The notes: generated by a model not told the origin, from the sequence alone. A stretch of 64,000 nt of DNA from Serratia ficaria (GCF_900187015.1 NZ_LT906479.1:620001-684000); one strand, 5' to 3'. Positions 55,182 through 64,000 are shown, numbered from the stretch's first letter. Numbers and translations are program-made.

Positions 55182-55542
55182 ATGGCATTAGATACCGCTC
55201 ACTTTCCGCTGGTGTGGATGCGCCAAAGCGGGCGCGATACCCAGGCCGAGCTGGCCGCGTTCAGCGCCCTGCTGGCGCGCGCCGAGCCCTTCGTCATTTT
55301 GTCCGATCGCCGGGGAGGAACCCAACCGCGACGAACGCACCCGGGTGGCGCTGTGGAAGCGCGATAACCGCCAGGCGCTGAAGCTGTGGGTGAAGGGCAT
55401 GATCATGCTCGAGCCGGACGCCGCGCAATGCGCTGCGGCCGAAGCCTTCGCCGAATACGCCGCCAAATTCTGGGGCTACCCGGTGCTGGTCGCCGCCGAC
55501 GAGGCGCGGGCGCGGCTGCTGGCCGTCACTTTACTGAGCTAA
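55182..55542 (+). pseudogene. Frameshifted conserved small gene
   Basis: AGGAG and ATG at 55182 open a frame MALDTAHFPLVWMRQSGRD that after about 46 codons (ILSDR) runs out of phase at a CGCCGGGGAGG tract. The following frame reads EEPNRDERTRVALWKRDNRQALKLWVKGMIML...AKFWGYPVLVAADEARARLL to 55542. The total of 361 bases is one more than a multiple of three, so one extra G explains it. Joined, it would give about 119 aa. I do not recognise the family. Mutation and sequencing error are both possible. Confidence 0.78.
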
Positions 55543-55555
55543 CGAGGAGATGCCG

Positions 55556-56431
55556 ATGCATCAGCAACAGGTAATTGCGCAACTGCTGGCCTGGATCGAG
55601 CAGAGTCTGGATCAGCCGTTGACGCTGGACGATATCGCCGCCAAATCCGGTTATTCCAAATGGCACCTGCAGCGCATGTTCAAACAGCAGACCGGGCATA
55701 TTCTCGGCACCTACGCCCGGCGCAGAAGGCTGACCGCCGCCGCGCGCGAGCTGCGGCTGACCAGCACCAGCGTGGCCTGCATCGCCGATACTTACCAGTT
55801 CGATTCGCAGCAGACCTTTACCCGCGGTTTTCGCAAGCAGTTTGGCCTGCCGCCGGCGGTTTACCGCCGCAGCCAGGACTGGTCAAGCTACGGCCTGCAG
55901 CCGCCGCTGCGGCTGACGGAAGAGCCGCTGCCGCAGGCCGATATCATTACGCTGCCGGCGATGCGGCTGGTCGGCCATACCCAGCGCCGCAGCTGCACGC
56001 TGAGCCAGCTGCCGGATTCGAAATGCGAGCTGCGCCGCCACGCCTGGCGCCAGATGCTGCGGCCGCAGACGCCGCCGGCGGTGGTCTACGGCCTCACCAG
56101 CCTGGAGGCCGATCGCCAGCGCAGCGGCAGCCAGCGCATGGCCTATACCGTCGCGCTGCCGGACGAAGGCGCGGAGGGCGAGCGAGTGATCATCGAGCAG
56201 GGCGATTACGCCAGCTTCGCCTATCAGGGGCGGGCGGAGGGGTTACAACACTTTATCGCCCGGCTGTACGACACCGCGATGCCGCAGATGAACGCCATTC
56301 GCCGGCCGGGGCAGGATATCGAGCGTTTCTACCCGGTGCAGGGGCGAAACTGCCCGTTTGGCGGCGCGGCGATCCGCTGCGAATACCTGATCCCGATCCG
56401 CCGCGCGGCGCCGCTGGCCGCCGCCGGTTAG
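55556..56431 (+). CDS. Rob-like AraC-family regulator with GyrI-like domain
   Basis: A 291-aa protein. The N-terminal 105 residues are a MarA/SoxS/Rob-type double HTH (DIAAKSGYSKWHLQRMFKQQTGHILGTYAR; QFDSQQTFTRGFRKQFGLPPAVYRRS), and the rest is a GyrI-like ligand domain as in Rob. The start at 55556 (MHQQQVIAQLL) is chosen because GAGGAG lies six bases upstream; the in-frame ATG at 55550 directly abuts that site. It may regulate stress or efflux genes. It lies 13 bp after the frameshifted gene and is perhaps co-transcribed with it. Confidence 0.87.
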   Translation: MHQQQVIAQLLAWIEQSLDQPLTLDDIAAKSGYSKWHLQRMFKQQTGHILGTYARRRRLTAAARELRLTSTSVACIADTYQFDSQQTFTRGFRKQFGLPPAVYRRSQDWSSYGLQPPLRLTEEPLPQADIITLPAMRLVGHTQRRSCTLSQLPDSKCELRRHAWRQMLRPQTPPAVVYGLTSLEADRQRSGSQRMAYTVALPDEGAEGERVIIEQGDYASFAYQGRAEGLQHFIARLYDTAMPQMNAIRRPGQDIERFYPVQGRNCPFGGAAIRCEYLIPIRRAAPLAAAG

Positions 56432-56604
56432 CGGCGGTACTCACAACAGGTCATCTTCGCGCCGCACCAGGTTACAAAAAATTGCGATATTGCATCGGTA
56501 ATGTTTCACACTTTGGCTGATGTGCACATATAATGCGCATCCGGTCATCTATGGCCGACAATAACCGATATCAATAACTGCCAGTGGCCTCAACCAACAC
56601 GAAG

Positions 56605-57525
56605 ATGAAAATGAGCATTCGCGCGTTCCTAACCCTGTTTACGGCACTGGTTGCATTCAGCCAGGCTGCCTTCGCCGTTGTATACCCTCTGCCGCCAAAA
56701 GACAGCCGTCTGGTGGGGGAGAACATCCAGATCACCGTGCCGGAAGACAGCAAGCTGCCGCTGGAGAGCTTCGCCGCTCAATACCAGATGGGCCTCAGCA
56801 ACATGCTGGAAGCCAACCCGGGCGTGGATCCCTTCCTGCCGAAGGCCGGCAGCACTCTGACCATCCCCCAGCAGCTGATCCTGCCGGACGCGCCGCGTCA
56901 GGGCATCATCATCAACAGCGCCGAGATGCGTCTGTACTACTACCCGAAGGGCACCAACACCGTGATCGTGCTGCCTATCGGCATCGGCCAGCTGGGTAAA
57001 GACACCCCGCTGAACTGGACCACCAGCGTGCAGCGCAAGAAAGACGGCCCGACCTGGACGCCAACCGCCAAGATGCGCGAGGAATACGCCGCCGACGGCG
57101 AGATCCTGCCGGCGGTATTCCCGGCCGGCCCGGACAACCCGATGGGGCTGTATGCGCTGTACGTCGGCCGCCTGTACGCCATCCACGGCACCAACGCCAA
57201 CTTCGGCATCGGCCTGCGCGTCAGCCACGGCTGCGTGCGCCTGCGCGCCGATGACATCAAATACCTGTTCGACAACGTGCCGGTCGGCACCCGCGTGCAG
57301 TTCATCAACGAGCCGGTGAAGGCCACCGTGGAGCCGGACGGTTCGCGTTACCTGGAAGTGCACAACCCGCTGTCGGCTAACGAAGAGCAGCTGCAGTCCA
57401 AAGATCCGGTGCCGCTGACCATCTCCGCCCCGGTCGGCAAAGTGCTGATGGACACCGCGGTTAACCAGAGCGAAGTGGACGCGGCGGTCAAAGCCCGCTC
57501 CGGCATGCCGGTGAAGGTGAACTGA
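56605..57525 (+). CDS. ldtB: L,D-transpeptidase LdtB (YbiS)
   Basis: A 306-aa periplasmic enzyme, the same length as E. coli YbiS, and close to it throughout. Features are a signal peptide ending AAFA, a LysM-like segment [27 protein letters not shown], and the YkuD domain with catalytic [20 protein letters not shown] (His, and Cys in SHGCVR). LdtA, LdtB and LdtC of E. coli attach Braun lipoprotein to peptidoglycan. The start at 56605 gives the family length; a GTG at 56584 would add seven residues. It is followed by a terminator. Confidence 0.95.
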   Translation: MKMSIRAFLTLFTALVAFSQAAFAVVYPLPPKDSRLVGENIQITVPEDSKLPLESFAAQYQMGLSNMLEANPGVDPFLPKAGSTLTIPQQLILPDAPRQGIIINSAEMRLYYYPKGTNTVIVLPIGIGQLGKDTPLNWTTSVQRKKDGPTWTPTAKMREEYAADGEILPAVFPAGPDNPMGLYALYVGRLYAIHGTNANFGIGLRVSHGCVRLRADDIKYLFDNVPVGTRVQFINEPVKATVEPDGSRYLEVHNPLSANEEQLQSKDPVPLTISAPVGKVLMDTAVNQSEVDAAVKARSGMPVKVN

Positions 57526-57554
57526 TCGCCTCGGGCCTCAGTGAGAATACCAAG

Positions 57555-57578
57555 AAGGCGCCTGCGGGCGCCTTTTTT
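57555..57578 (+). terminator. ldtB terminator
   Basis: AAGGCGCC-TGCG-GGCGCCTT with a T-tail, 30 bp after the ldtB stop. Confidence 0.9.
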
Positions 57579-57777
57579 ATGCCTGTAAAACATGTTGTTG
57601 CGTGTGCGTTCGCCATGATGCCCTCAGCGTTGCACATAAAGAAGTCATGATGCGCGCCATCATGCAAATCGGGTTTTTCATGGTGGCATCATCAACGTTT
57701 GAAGTGATGCTGACGAGAAGGAATGCTCTGGAAAAGTGTTTCACTAAGTGCTATGTTTTTACGGGAAACCCATCGCA

Positions 57778-58158
57778 ATGCGTACATTTAAAACTCGTTG
57801 GTTTGGCAAGAAGGCTCAGGCGCACGGCATTACCGACAAGGCATTATGTCGGGCGGTACACGATGTGCAACGGGGTTTGGCTGTGGATTTAGGCGGTGGC
57901 GTATTTAAAAAACGTCTTAATCACAATCGGGATCGGGCGTTGGTATTAGCGAAAAACGGTCGGCATTGGGTATATGTTTTTTTGTTTGCCAAGCAGGTCC
58001 AGGCCAATATCACTGGGGCGGAATTGCAAGCTTTTCGCAAGTTGGCGGTGCATTTTGGCGCGTTGAGCGACGAAATGCTCCAGCCCTTGGTCGTGAAGAA
58101 CGAATGGATGGAGATTTGCCATGAAGAAGGAAAAAACGTTTCGGAGTCCGGCCTTTGA
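57778..58158 (+). CDS. RelE/HigB-type toxin
   Basis: A 126-aa protein of the type II toxin-antitoxin RelE family, starting MRTFKTRWFGKKAQAHGITDKALCRAV, with LGGGVFKKRLNHNRDRALVLA and the core WVYVFLFAKQVQANI. The mRNA-interferase-type fold is inferred from this pattern; the family acts by cleaving mRNA at ribosomes. The ATG at 57778 agrees with relatives, so 57748 was rejected. The antitoxin gene overlaps it by 38 bp downstream, the HigBA order with the toxin first. Confidence 0.85.
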   Translation: MRTFKTRWFGKKAQAHGITDKALCRAVHDVQRGLAVDLGGGVFKKRLNHNRDRALVLAKNGRHWVYVFLFAKQVQANITGAELQAFRKLAVHFGALSDEMLQPLVVKNEWMEICHEEGKNVSESGL

Positions 58159-58444
58159 AGCGATTCACAGCGCGGCTGAAGGATTGCATCGTACTGGCGC
58201 CATTTCTCTGGAAACTCTACGTAGTTTCGACGAGTCTTGCCTTGCTCCGGTCGAGATGTTGCAGCCCCAGGAGATCAAAGCGTTGCGCGAGCAGCTATGT
58301 TTAAGCCAACCGGTTTTTGCCCGTTATCTGAATACCAGCGTGTCGACCATACAGAAATGGGAGACGGGGGTGAAACGGCCGGGCGGCGTGTCGCTTAAGC
58401 TGCTTTCGATCGTACGCAAGCACGGGCTTCAGGTCTTGTTGTAG
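58121..58444 (+). CDS. HigA-like antitoxin, XRE-family
   Basis: A 107-aa protein. A flexible N-terminus is followed by LRSFDESCLAPVEMLQPQEIKALREQLCLSQPVFARYLNTSVSTIQKWETGVKRPGGVSLKLL, a clear helix-turn-helix of the XRE/HigA type. It would neutralise the toxin encoded just upstream and repress the pair. It overlaps the toxin gene by 38 bp in another frame. The C-terminal HTH placement is the usual form for this toxin-antitoxin class. Confidence 0.87.
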   Translation: MKKEKTFRSPAFEAIHSAAEGLHRTGAISLETLRSFDESCLAPVEMLQPQEIKALREQLCLSQPVFARYLNTSVSTIQKWETGVKRPGGVSLKLLSIVRKHGLQVLL

Positions 58445-58688
58445 TGACCCTTTGGGTTGTCACTATTCTCACATTGTCCTCTCTGGCTTTGGCTCTCTGA
58501 AATGCCAATATCGCAATTATTCCAATAAAAACTATCGCTAATTAATAAATTATATCTCCTCCGTCATCGCCTGCCATTGAAAAAATCCTCGCAAAAACTC
58601 CGCGCTGTGAAAATAAGATCACACAAACGTAACAAAAAGTAAACAAAGCGCTCCTATATTGGCTGCTTCGCTTTTGGGAGGGAGTGTC

Positions 58689-59096
58689 ATGCGTAACTGG
58701 AACGAACCGAAGAAGAACAAAGCGCACATCGAACTGATCCCGATGATCGACGTGATGATGTTTTTGCTGGTGTTTTTTGTGTTGATCAGTCTGAACGTCA
58801 TCCCGGCTCTAGGGCTGAAAACCCAGCTGCCGTCCGCCGGCAGCGCGCAGCAGCTCAAGCCGCAGAAGAAGGCCATCATCACCCTGGGCGCCGATGATCA
58901 GCTGCAGCTGGACGGGCAGCCGATCGCGCTCGATGCGTTGGTCGGCACGCTGAAGCAGCAGCGGCAGGAAAATCAAACCACCACCATTATCGTCAACAGC
59001 GACAAGGGCGTGGCGGTAGAACGGCTGGTGGCGGTGATGGACAACCTGCGTCAGGGCGGATTCTTCTCCGTCTCGATCGCCACACGGAAACTGTGA
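58689..59096 (+). CDS. ExbD/TolR-family biopolymer transport protein
   Basis: A 135-aa single-span inner-membrane protein. AHIELIPMIDVMMFLLVFFVLISLNVIPAL contains the essential membrane aspartate (ID), and the periplasmic domain follows with TIIVNSDKGV. ExbD with ExbB uses the proton motive force to energise TonB. GGGAGG lies before the ATG at 58689; an in-frame GTG-type start at 58659 is unlikely. It is the first gene of a five-gene operon and ends 1 bp before tonB. Confidence 0.9.
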   Translation: MRNWNEPKKNKAHIELIPMIDVMMFLLVFFVLISLNVIPALGLKTQLPSAGSAQQLKPQKKAIITLGADDQLQLDGQPIALDALVGTLKQQRQENQTTTIIVNSDKGVAVERLVAVMDNLRQGGFFSVSIATRKL

Positions 59097-59097
59097 C

Positions 59098-59832
59098 ATG
59101 TATCTGCTCTATCGTTCGCGTCACCTCTTCAGCTGGCTGCCGGCGCTGATCGTCGTCGGCTGCCTGCTGTTCGCCAGCCGGCAGGCGGCACTGAAGATCC
59201 AGCCGCACTATGACGAAACCGCCATCGAGCTGGCGCTGGTCGAGCCTGAGCCTGCGCCGGAGCCTCAACCGGAAACGCCGCCGCAGCCCGAACCGCCGCC
59301 GGAGCCTGAACTTATCCCGGAACCGGCGGTGCCGGCCCCGGAGCCGATCGTCGAGGCCAGGCCGGTGCCAAAACCGCAGCCGAAGCCGAAACCCAAGCCC
59401 AAACCGATAAAAGAGAAGGCCAAACCGGTGGAGCAAGCCAAGCCGGCGCCGGTGCGGCCCGCGCCGCGCGCCTTGGTCAGCAAGCCGGCGGCACCGCCCG
59501 CTCCGGCCGCGCCGAAGGTCAACGCCCAGGCGATTGAAAACGGCTACCTGCAGGCGCTGCGTCGCGAGCTGGAACAGCGCAAGCGCTACCCCAGCGGGCG
59601 CCAGGCCTCGCTCGAGCGCCCGCAGGGCAACGTCGAGGTGTGGCTGGAGGTCGATCGCAGCGGCCGGGTGCTGTCTTCCGGCATCGCCAACAAGGCCGCC
59701 AGCATGCTGCTGAACCGTGCGGCGATGAGCAGCCTGCAAAGCCTCGGTGCAGTGAAGCCGTTCCCCAGCGAGGCGTTCGCCGGGCAAACAACCAAAAGAT
59801 TTACCGCCACGTTCAATTATCAGGCGCCTTAG
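59098..59832 (+). CDS. TonB-family energy transducer
   Basis: A 244-aa protein with an N-terminal anchor (LFSWLPALIVVGCLLFAS), then a long Pro-Glu and Pro-Lys spacer (EPEPAPEPQPE; KPKPKPKPIKEKAKP) that spans the periplasm. The C-terminal domain has YLQALRRELEQRKRYPSGRQASLERPQGNVEVWLEVDRSGRV, as in TonB. It would contact the TonB box of the receptor encoded next. It is not in a hasRADE context, so it is a receptor-specific TonB rather than HasB. Confidence 0.9.
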   Translation: MYLLYRSRHLFSWLPALIVVGCLLFASRQAALKIQPHYDETAIELALVEPEPAPEPQPETPPQPEPPPEPELIPEPAVPAPEPIVEARPVPKPQPKPKPKPKPIKEKAKPVEQAKPAPVRPAPRALVSKPAAPPAPAAPKVNAQAIENGYLQALRRELEQRKRYPSGRQASLERPQGNVEVWLEVDRSGRVLSSGIANKAASMLLNRAAMSSLQSLGAVKPFPSEAFAGQTTKRFTATFNYQAP

Positions 59833-59871
59833 CGTCAGGATTAATCGTTTGATTTTTATGGGATGCACACA

Positions 59872-62115
59872 ATGAAATCTGTTAATCGATCTGGGATTTA
59901 TCTGGCGGTGATGTCGGCGATGGCGCCGGGCGCCGCGCTGGCGGCGGACAGCGCCGACGTCGGCACCATCAGCGTCAAGGGGCAGTCGCTGGGCGGCGGC
60001 ATGATGGTGCAGGACGACAGCGCCAAGGCGCGCTCCACCGTCACCAAAGAGGCGATGGATAAAATGCCGGCGGCGGGCAACGCCATCGACAAGCTGAAGT
60101 ACACGCCGGGCCTTAACGTCAACAGCAACGACGCCAGCGGCCTGAGCGGCGTCGACTACACCATGCGCGGCATGAACTCGGATCAGATTGGCCTGTCGAT
60201 GGACGGCATCCCGATCAACGACTCCGGCAACTACGCGGTGTACCCGAACCTGCTGGGCGACGCGGAAAACCTGGAAGAAGTGTTCGTCACTCAAGGATCC
60301 TCCGAAGCCGACGGCCCGCACATCGGCTCCAGCGGCGGCAACATCGGGCTGGTGACGCGTCGCCCGTCGAAAGACTTTGGCGGCTTCGTCAAGCAGACGC
60401 TGGGCAGCAACAACCTGAGCAAAACCTTCGCCCGTCTGGAGACCGGCGAGTACAACGGCTTCAGCAACTGGATCTCCTACTCGCACACCGAAGCGAAAAA
60501 GTGGCGCGGCGAGGGGCGCGAGTATTCCGACAAGTTCGAGATGAATTCGCTGTACGAAGACGGCAACGGCAACAGCAGCAACCTGATCATGAAGTACAAC
60601 CGTCAGAACAACATGAACTACAACACCCTGAGCAAGGCGCAGTTCGACAACGACGGCCGCTATACCGACTACGCCACCACGCCGGAATACAACGGCAAGG
60701 GCCAGTTGAACAAGTACTATAAACTCGATCGCAACCCGTTCGAAACCTTCACCTTGTCGTTCAGCCAGAAGCTGCAGCTGCGCGACGACCTGTCGCTGAC
60801 CCTGCAGCCCTACTACTACTGGGGCAACGGCGGCAGCTTCAACGGGCAGACCGCTTCGGTGCTGTCCAGCACCTCGGATAAGGCCGGGCAGTACGATCTC
60901 GGCAACCTGCAGTCCAATACCTATTACCGCCCGTCGTGGACCCAAACCTGGCGGCCGGGCATCACCACCAAGCTGAAGTGGGACATCAACGACCAGCACA
61001 GCCTGGATATCGGCTACTGGTACGAGCGCGCGCGTCAGCTGCAGACTCAGCCGTTCATCAGCATCAAGGGCGACGGCAACCCGGCGCAGATCTCCGGCAA
61101 GCCGGGCGGTTCCGATCAGGTGAAGGACGCCAACGGCAACACCGTGCAGGGGCGCAATCAGTACACCATCACCCCGGCGCAGAAGGTGTGGCTGCAGGAT
61201 ACCTGGTACGCCACGCCGGATTGGACCTTCGTCGGCGGCCTGGCCTATCAGTACGTCGAGCGCAAGGGGGATAACCGCGGCAGCCTGTACAACGCGCCGG
61301 AAAAGCGCAACGCCAAATATCACGAGTTCCTGCCGAACTTCAGCGCCAGCTACAAGCTGAACCAGGACAACCAGCTGTTCTATAACCTGACGCGCAACAT
61401 GCGCACCCCGCCGAACTACGTGCTGTACAACGTCGGCGACTCGATCAGCACCAAGCCGGAGCTGAGCTGGAACCACGAGCTGGGCTGGCGTTTCCAGCAG
61501 GAGGACATGCTGCTGAGCGCCACGCTGTTCTATATGCGCTACAGCGACCGCCAAATTTCCACCACCAACGCGTCCGGCGACTACGAGATGATGAACATCG
61601 GCAACGTGGAGAACAAGGGGCTGGAGCTGGAGTGGAGCGGCCAACTGCCGCACAACTTCAACTACTACGCCGCTTACACCTACACCCAGTCGAAGCAAAA
61701 GAACGACATCGTCAGCAACGGCGGCCTGCCGCTGCCGACCTCCGGCAAGGAAGTGCCGAACGTACCGAAAAACCTGCTGAACATGACGCTGGGTTATGAC
61801 GACGGCCTGTATTACGGCAGCGTCAGCGGCAAATACGTCAGCGCGTTCTACGGCGATCTGACCAACGACGAGAAGATCGGCGGCCGCACGGTGTTCGATC
61901 TGGCGGCGGGGGTGCATCTGCCGGTAGACAAAAAGATCGTCAAAAGCGCGGCGCTGCGTTTCGGCGTCAGCAACCTGTTTGACAAGGAATACCTGACCTC
62001 GGTGCGCACCACCACCTTCAACGCCGCGCCTTACGGCGACGTGAAGGCCAGCACGCCGTATTACAACGTCGGGGAAGAACGAACCTTCAGCGTCTCGCTG
62101 GAAGCCACCTTTTAA
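59872..62115 (+). CDS. TonB-dependent outer-membrane receptor
   Basis: A 747-aa protein with a signal peptide cleaved near GAALA. A TonB-box-like DVGTISVKG and the plug domain (STVTKEAMDKMPAAGNAIDKLKYTPGLNV, VDYTMRGMNSDQIGLSMDGIPIND) follow. The 22-strand barrel ends in FSVSLEATF, with terminal Phe. The loop content gives no obvious ligand; it is not recognisably FhuA-, FepA- or BtuB-like. The ATG at 59872 is preferred; 59863 would add three residues. It lies between tonB and exbB in one operon, so its ligand defines this system. Confidence 0.88.
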   Translation: MKSVNRSGIYLAVMSAMAPGAALAADSADVGTISVKGQSLGGGMMVQDDSAKARSTVTKEAMDKMPAAGNAIDKLKYTPGLNVNSNDASGLSGVDYTMRGMNSDQIGLSMDGIPINDSGNYAVYPNLLGDAENLEEVFVTQGSSEADGPHIGSSGGNIGLVTRRPSKDFGGFVKQTLGSNNLSKTFARLETGEYNGFSNWISYSHTEAKKWRGEGREYSDKFEMNSLYEDGNGNSSNLIMKYNRQNNMNYNTLSKAQFDNDGRYTDYATTPEYNGKGQLNKYYKLDRNPFETFTLSFSQKLQLRDDLSLTLQPYYYWGNGGSFNGQTASVLSSTSDKAGQYDLGNLQSNTYYRPSWTQTWRPGITTKLKWDINDQHSLDIGYWYERARQLQTQPFISIKGDGNPAQISGKPGGSDQVKDANGNTVQGRNQYTITPAQKVWLQDTWYATPDWTFVGGLAYQYVERKGDNRGSLYNAPEKRNAKYHEFLPNFSASYKLNQDNQLFYNLTRNMRTPPNYVLYNVGDSISTKPELSWNHELGWRFQQEDMLLSATLFYMRYSDRQISTTNASGDYEMMNIGNVENKGLELEWSGQLPHNFNYYAAYTYTQSKQKNDIVSNGGLPLPTSGKEVPNVPKNLLNMTLGYDDGLYYGSVSGKYVSAFYGDLTNDEKIGGRTVFDLAAGVHLPVDKKIVKSAALRFGVSNLFDKEYLTSVRTTTFNAAPYGDVKASTPYYNVGEERTFSVSLEATF

Positions 62116-62162
62116 CTGAATACCCCGCCGTCCTGCACGACGGCGGGGAAGAGGAACCCTGT

Positions 62163-62813
62163 ATGGACGCCAATCTGTTGCACGACATTATTTTCTACGT
62201 GATGTACGCCGCGCTGGCGATTGCGCTGGTGATCATTATCGAACGCACGCTGTATTTCGCCTACACCCAGCGCCAGGCACGCCGCCTGGAGCGGGCGCTG
62301 ACGCCGGAGGTGCGCCGCGCCGCCGAGCTGCCGGACGATCTGACCCAGCGCAACAGCCTGCCGCTGGCGGTGATCATGCCGGTGCTGGAGCAGAAACACC
62401 GCGCCGGCGACCGCGAAGCGATCGGCGATCTGATCGACGCCCAGTATCTGCTGAGCAAACCGCTGATGGCGCGCGGCCTGTGGCTGCTGGAAACCGTGGT
62501 CACCGCCGCGCCGCTGCTGGGGCTGCTGGGTACGGTGATGGGGATTATCGAGACCTTCAAGGCGCTGGCCGCTTCCGGCGTTTCCGAGCCGAGCCTGGTG
62601 TCGGCCGGCATGGGCACCGCGCTGTACGCCACCGGGCTGGGCATCGCCATCGCGCTGCTGTGCCTGGTGGGCAACAATTTCCTGCAGAGCCGCATGGAAC
62701 GCATCAACGAACTGCTGAAGGTTTTGCTGATCCGCGCCGGCGCGCCGGCCAGCCGCCCGGAAAACGACGGCCGCGAGCAATGGGTTGACAGCGGAGCGCC
62801 GCGCTATGCCTAA
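62163..62813 (+). CDS. ExbB/TolQ-family proton channel subunit
   Basis: A 216-aa inner-membrane protein with three spans, near residues 8-30, 110-130 and 160-180. The conserved segment LLETVVTAAPLLGLLGTVMGIIETFKAL and GMGTALYATGLGIAIALLCLVGNNF match the MotA/TolQ/ExbB family. It completes the ExbB-ExbD-TonB motor; in this operon exbD and exbB are separated by tonB and the receptor gene. It overlaps the following phospholipase-like gene by 8 bp. Confidence 0.9.
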   Translation: MDANLLHDIIFYVMYAALAIALVIIIERTLYFAYTQRQARRLERALTPEVRRAAELPDDLTQRNSLPLAVIMPVLEQKHRAGDREAIGDLIDAQYLLSKPLMARGLWLLETVVTAAPLLGLLGTVMGIIETFKALAASGVSEPSLVSAGMGTALYATGLGIAIALLCLVGNNFLQSRMERINELLKVLLIRAGAPASRPENDGREQWVDSGAPRYA

Positions 62814-64000
62814 TGGCCATCCATCACGGCGGCCGTTGGGCCGCCTTTATAAGGCATTGTGGGGCAGTTGTTTGTTGATGTTGAGCCAGAGCGCCGCGGC
62901 GCGTTTTGACATTCCCGGCTACGAGCTGGTCTATACCGCACCGGCGGAAACCGCGCTGCAGGCCGACGATCTGCGCAACACCGCCGAGGTGTGGGGGCAG
63001 ATGTTCGATGCGGCGAAAACCCGCATCGATCTGGGGCAGTTTTACGTGGCGAACCAGAGCGGTTCACTGCTGGACGGCGTGCTGTGGCACCTGAAGGCGG
63101 CCGGCGAACGCGGGGTGAAAATCCGCTTCCTGATGGAAGAGAAGGGCGTTCGCATTTCCACCGCCGAGACGCTGGAACAGCTGAAGGCGATCCCCAATCT
63201 GGAGCTGCGCATCATTCCTTACCAGAAGCTGAGCGGTGGCATCCTGCACGCCAAATATCTGTTGGTGGACGGCGAACAGGCGTTTGTCGGCAGCCAGAAT
63301 TTCGACTGGCGCGCGCTGGAACACATTCACGAAATCGGGCTGCGCATCAGCGACGCCAAGGTGGTGGGGCAGATCCAGGCGATCTTCGAACAGGACTGGC
63401 GGGCGCAGGCGCTGTTGGCGCAGGATCGACCGGTGCCGGCGCTGCCGTATCGGCCCGCCGCGGAAACGCCGCAGGGCAACTATCTGGCCGCCAGCCCGCG
63501 CGCCTATAACCCGGCCGGGGTGACTGATTCGCAGGTGGAGCTGCCGCGCCTGCTGGCCGGCGCCAAGCGGCGGGTGCGGGTGCAGGTGATGGACTACGCG
63601 CCGCTGTCGTTCGGCCCGGCGCGCAGCCGGCCTTATTATGCGACCATCGACAACGCCCTGCGCGCGGCGGCGGCGCGCGGCGTGCAGATCGAGCTGATGG
63701 TGGCCAACTGGAACACCAAAAAGCCGGACATCGCCTGGCTGAAGAGCCTGGCGCTGGTGCCGAACGTGCAGATCAAAGTGGTGACCATTCCGCCGGCCAG
63801 CAGCGGTTTTATTCCGTTCGCCCGGGTGATCCACAGCAAGCTGATGACCATCGACGATGAGATTGCCTGGATCGGCACCAGCAACTGGACCGGCGGTTAT
63901 CTGGACAACTCGCGCAACCTGGAGCTGGTGCTGCACAGCGCGGCGATGAGCCGGCGGCTGGATGCGCTGTATAGCCAGCTGTGGGGCAGCGTCTACGCCG
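62806..64000 (+). CDS. Phospholipase D-like protein (partial, runs off the window)
   Basis: At least 398 codons with no stop before the window end. ATG at 62806 overlaps exbB. A hydrophobic signal-like segment (ALWGSCLLMLSQSAAA) precedes the mature part. Two HxKxxxxD motifs are intact: HAKYLLVD (about residue 148) followed by GSQNFDWR, and HSKLMTID (about 343) followed by GTSNWTGGY, so it is a complete bilobed PLD-superfamily enzyme. It is probably secreted to the periplasm or beyond. Members hydrolyse phosphodiesters of lipids or nucleic acids; the substrate here is not evident. Operon position ties it to the TonB receptor. Confidence 0.87.
   Translation, partial: MPNGHPSRRPLGRLYKALWGSCLLMLSQSAAARFDIPGYELVYTAPAETALQADDLRNTAEVWGQMFDAAKTRIDLGQFYVANQSGSLLDGVLWHLKAAGERGVKIRFLMEEKGVRISTAETLEQLKAIPNLELRIIPYQKLSGGILHAKYLLVDGEQAFVGSQNFDWRALEHIHEIGLRISDAKVVGQIQAIFEQDWRAQALLAQDRPVPALPYRPAAETPQGNYLAASPRAYNPAGVTDSQVELPRLLAGAKRRVRVQVMDYAPLSFGPARSRPYYATIDNALRAAAARGVQIELMVANWNTKKPDIAWLKSLALVPNVQIKVVTIPPASSGFIPFARVIHSKLMTIDDEIAWIGTSNWTGGYLDNSRNLELVLHSAAMSRRLDALYSQLWGSVYA

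Noticed and set aside
58445..58688. A Fur box upstream of exbD
   Set aside because: No stretch close to the 19-bp GATAATGATAATCATTATC consensus could be found by eye.
59098..59832. HasB (haem-specific TonB of Serratia)
   Set aside because: No hasR, hasA, hasD or hasE genes are adjacent; the receptor and motor genes here form a different operon.
58993..61917. A 974-codon minus-strand frame over tonB and the receptor
   Set aside because: Composition is shadow-like and it spans two clear plus-strand genes.

Overview
The window reads as a chromosomal segment of an enterobacterium, most likely Serratia (S. marcescens-like). The backbone is GC-rich, many proteins are close to E. coli orthologues (ValS, HolC, PepA, LptF/LptG, AscB/F/G, YjiA/YjiX/BtsT, LdtB), ERIC elements are present, and orphan T6SS-type effector/immunity genes typical of Serratia occur. 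No search could be run; identities rest on recalled family motifs.

Layout. (1) 1-8.7 kb is core genome: a GNAT gene, valS, holC and pepA on the minus strand, divergent from lptF-lptG, then tRNA-Leu(CAA) (leuX). (2) 8.7-17.95 kb is an island inserted at leuX. It is bounded by a perfect 78-bp direct repeat and holds a STM2901/DUF1493 gene pair, an integrase fragment, a KAP-family NTPase and a large SF1 helicase. (3) 18-28.5 kb is a variable region of conflict genes. It contains an orphan metalloprotease-like T6SS-associated gene with two immunity-like lipoproteins, hipB with a truncated hipA, and an AT-rich four-gene module. That module is a C5-methyltransferase, an AspBHI/MspJI-like endonuclease, a receiver-domain protein and a protein with two GHKL ATPase domains. 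A P4-like RNA/gene relic and two orphan CdiI-like immunity genes follow. (4) 28.6-38.7 kb is core and metabolic: the asc beta-glucoside operon with its repressor, an AraC/MFS pair, and btsT-yjiX-yjiA with a recognisable BtsR site. (5) 39-45 kb is accessory metabolism (sfnG; a GS-like ligase, GNAT and half-size GT20 cluster) followed by a putative pore-forming effector with two paralogous membrane immunity proteins. (6) 45-52.7 kb carries a phosphatase with a nonsense mutation, then a LysR-controlled 3-hydroxybutyrate/acetoacetate operon (CoA-transferase, thiolase, hydroxyacyl-CoA dehydrogenase, GntP permease, hydroxybutyrate dehydrogenase). (7) 53-58.5 kb holds a porin, two AraC-type regulators, a frameshifted gene, ldtB and a RelE/HigA toxin-antitoxin pair. 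(8) 58.7 kb to the end is a self-contained TonB system: exbD-tonB-receptor-exbB followed by a phospholipase D-like gene that runs off the window.

The best candidate for an undescribed system is the 20.4-26.05 kb module. A histidine-kinase/MORC-like protein with two ATPase domains is coupled through an overlapping TTGA to a receiver-domain protein. The pair converges on a methyltransferase and an endonuclease whose family usually cuts methylated DNA. The pore-former with two immunity proteins (43.2-45.0 kb) and the TonB-PLD locus are the next most interesting.
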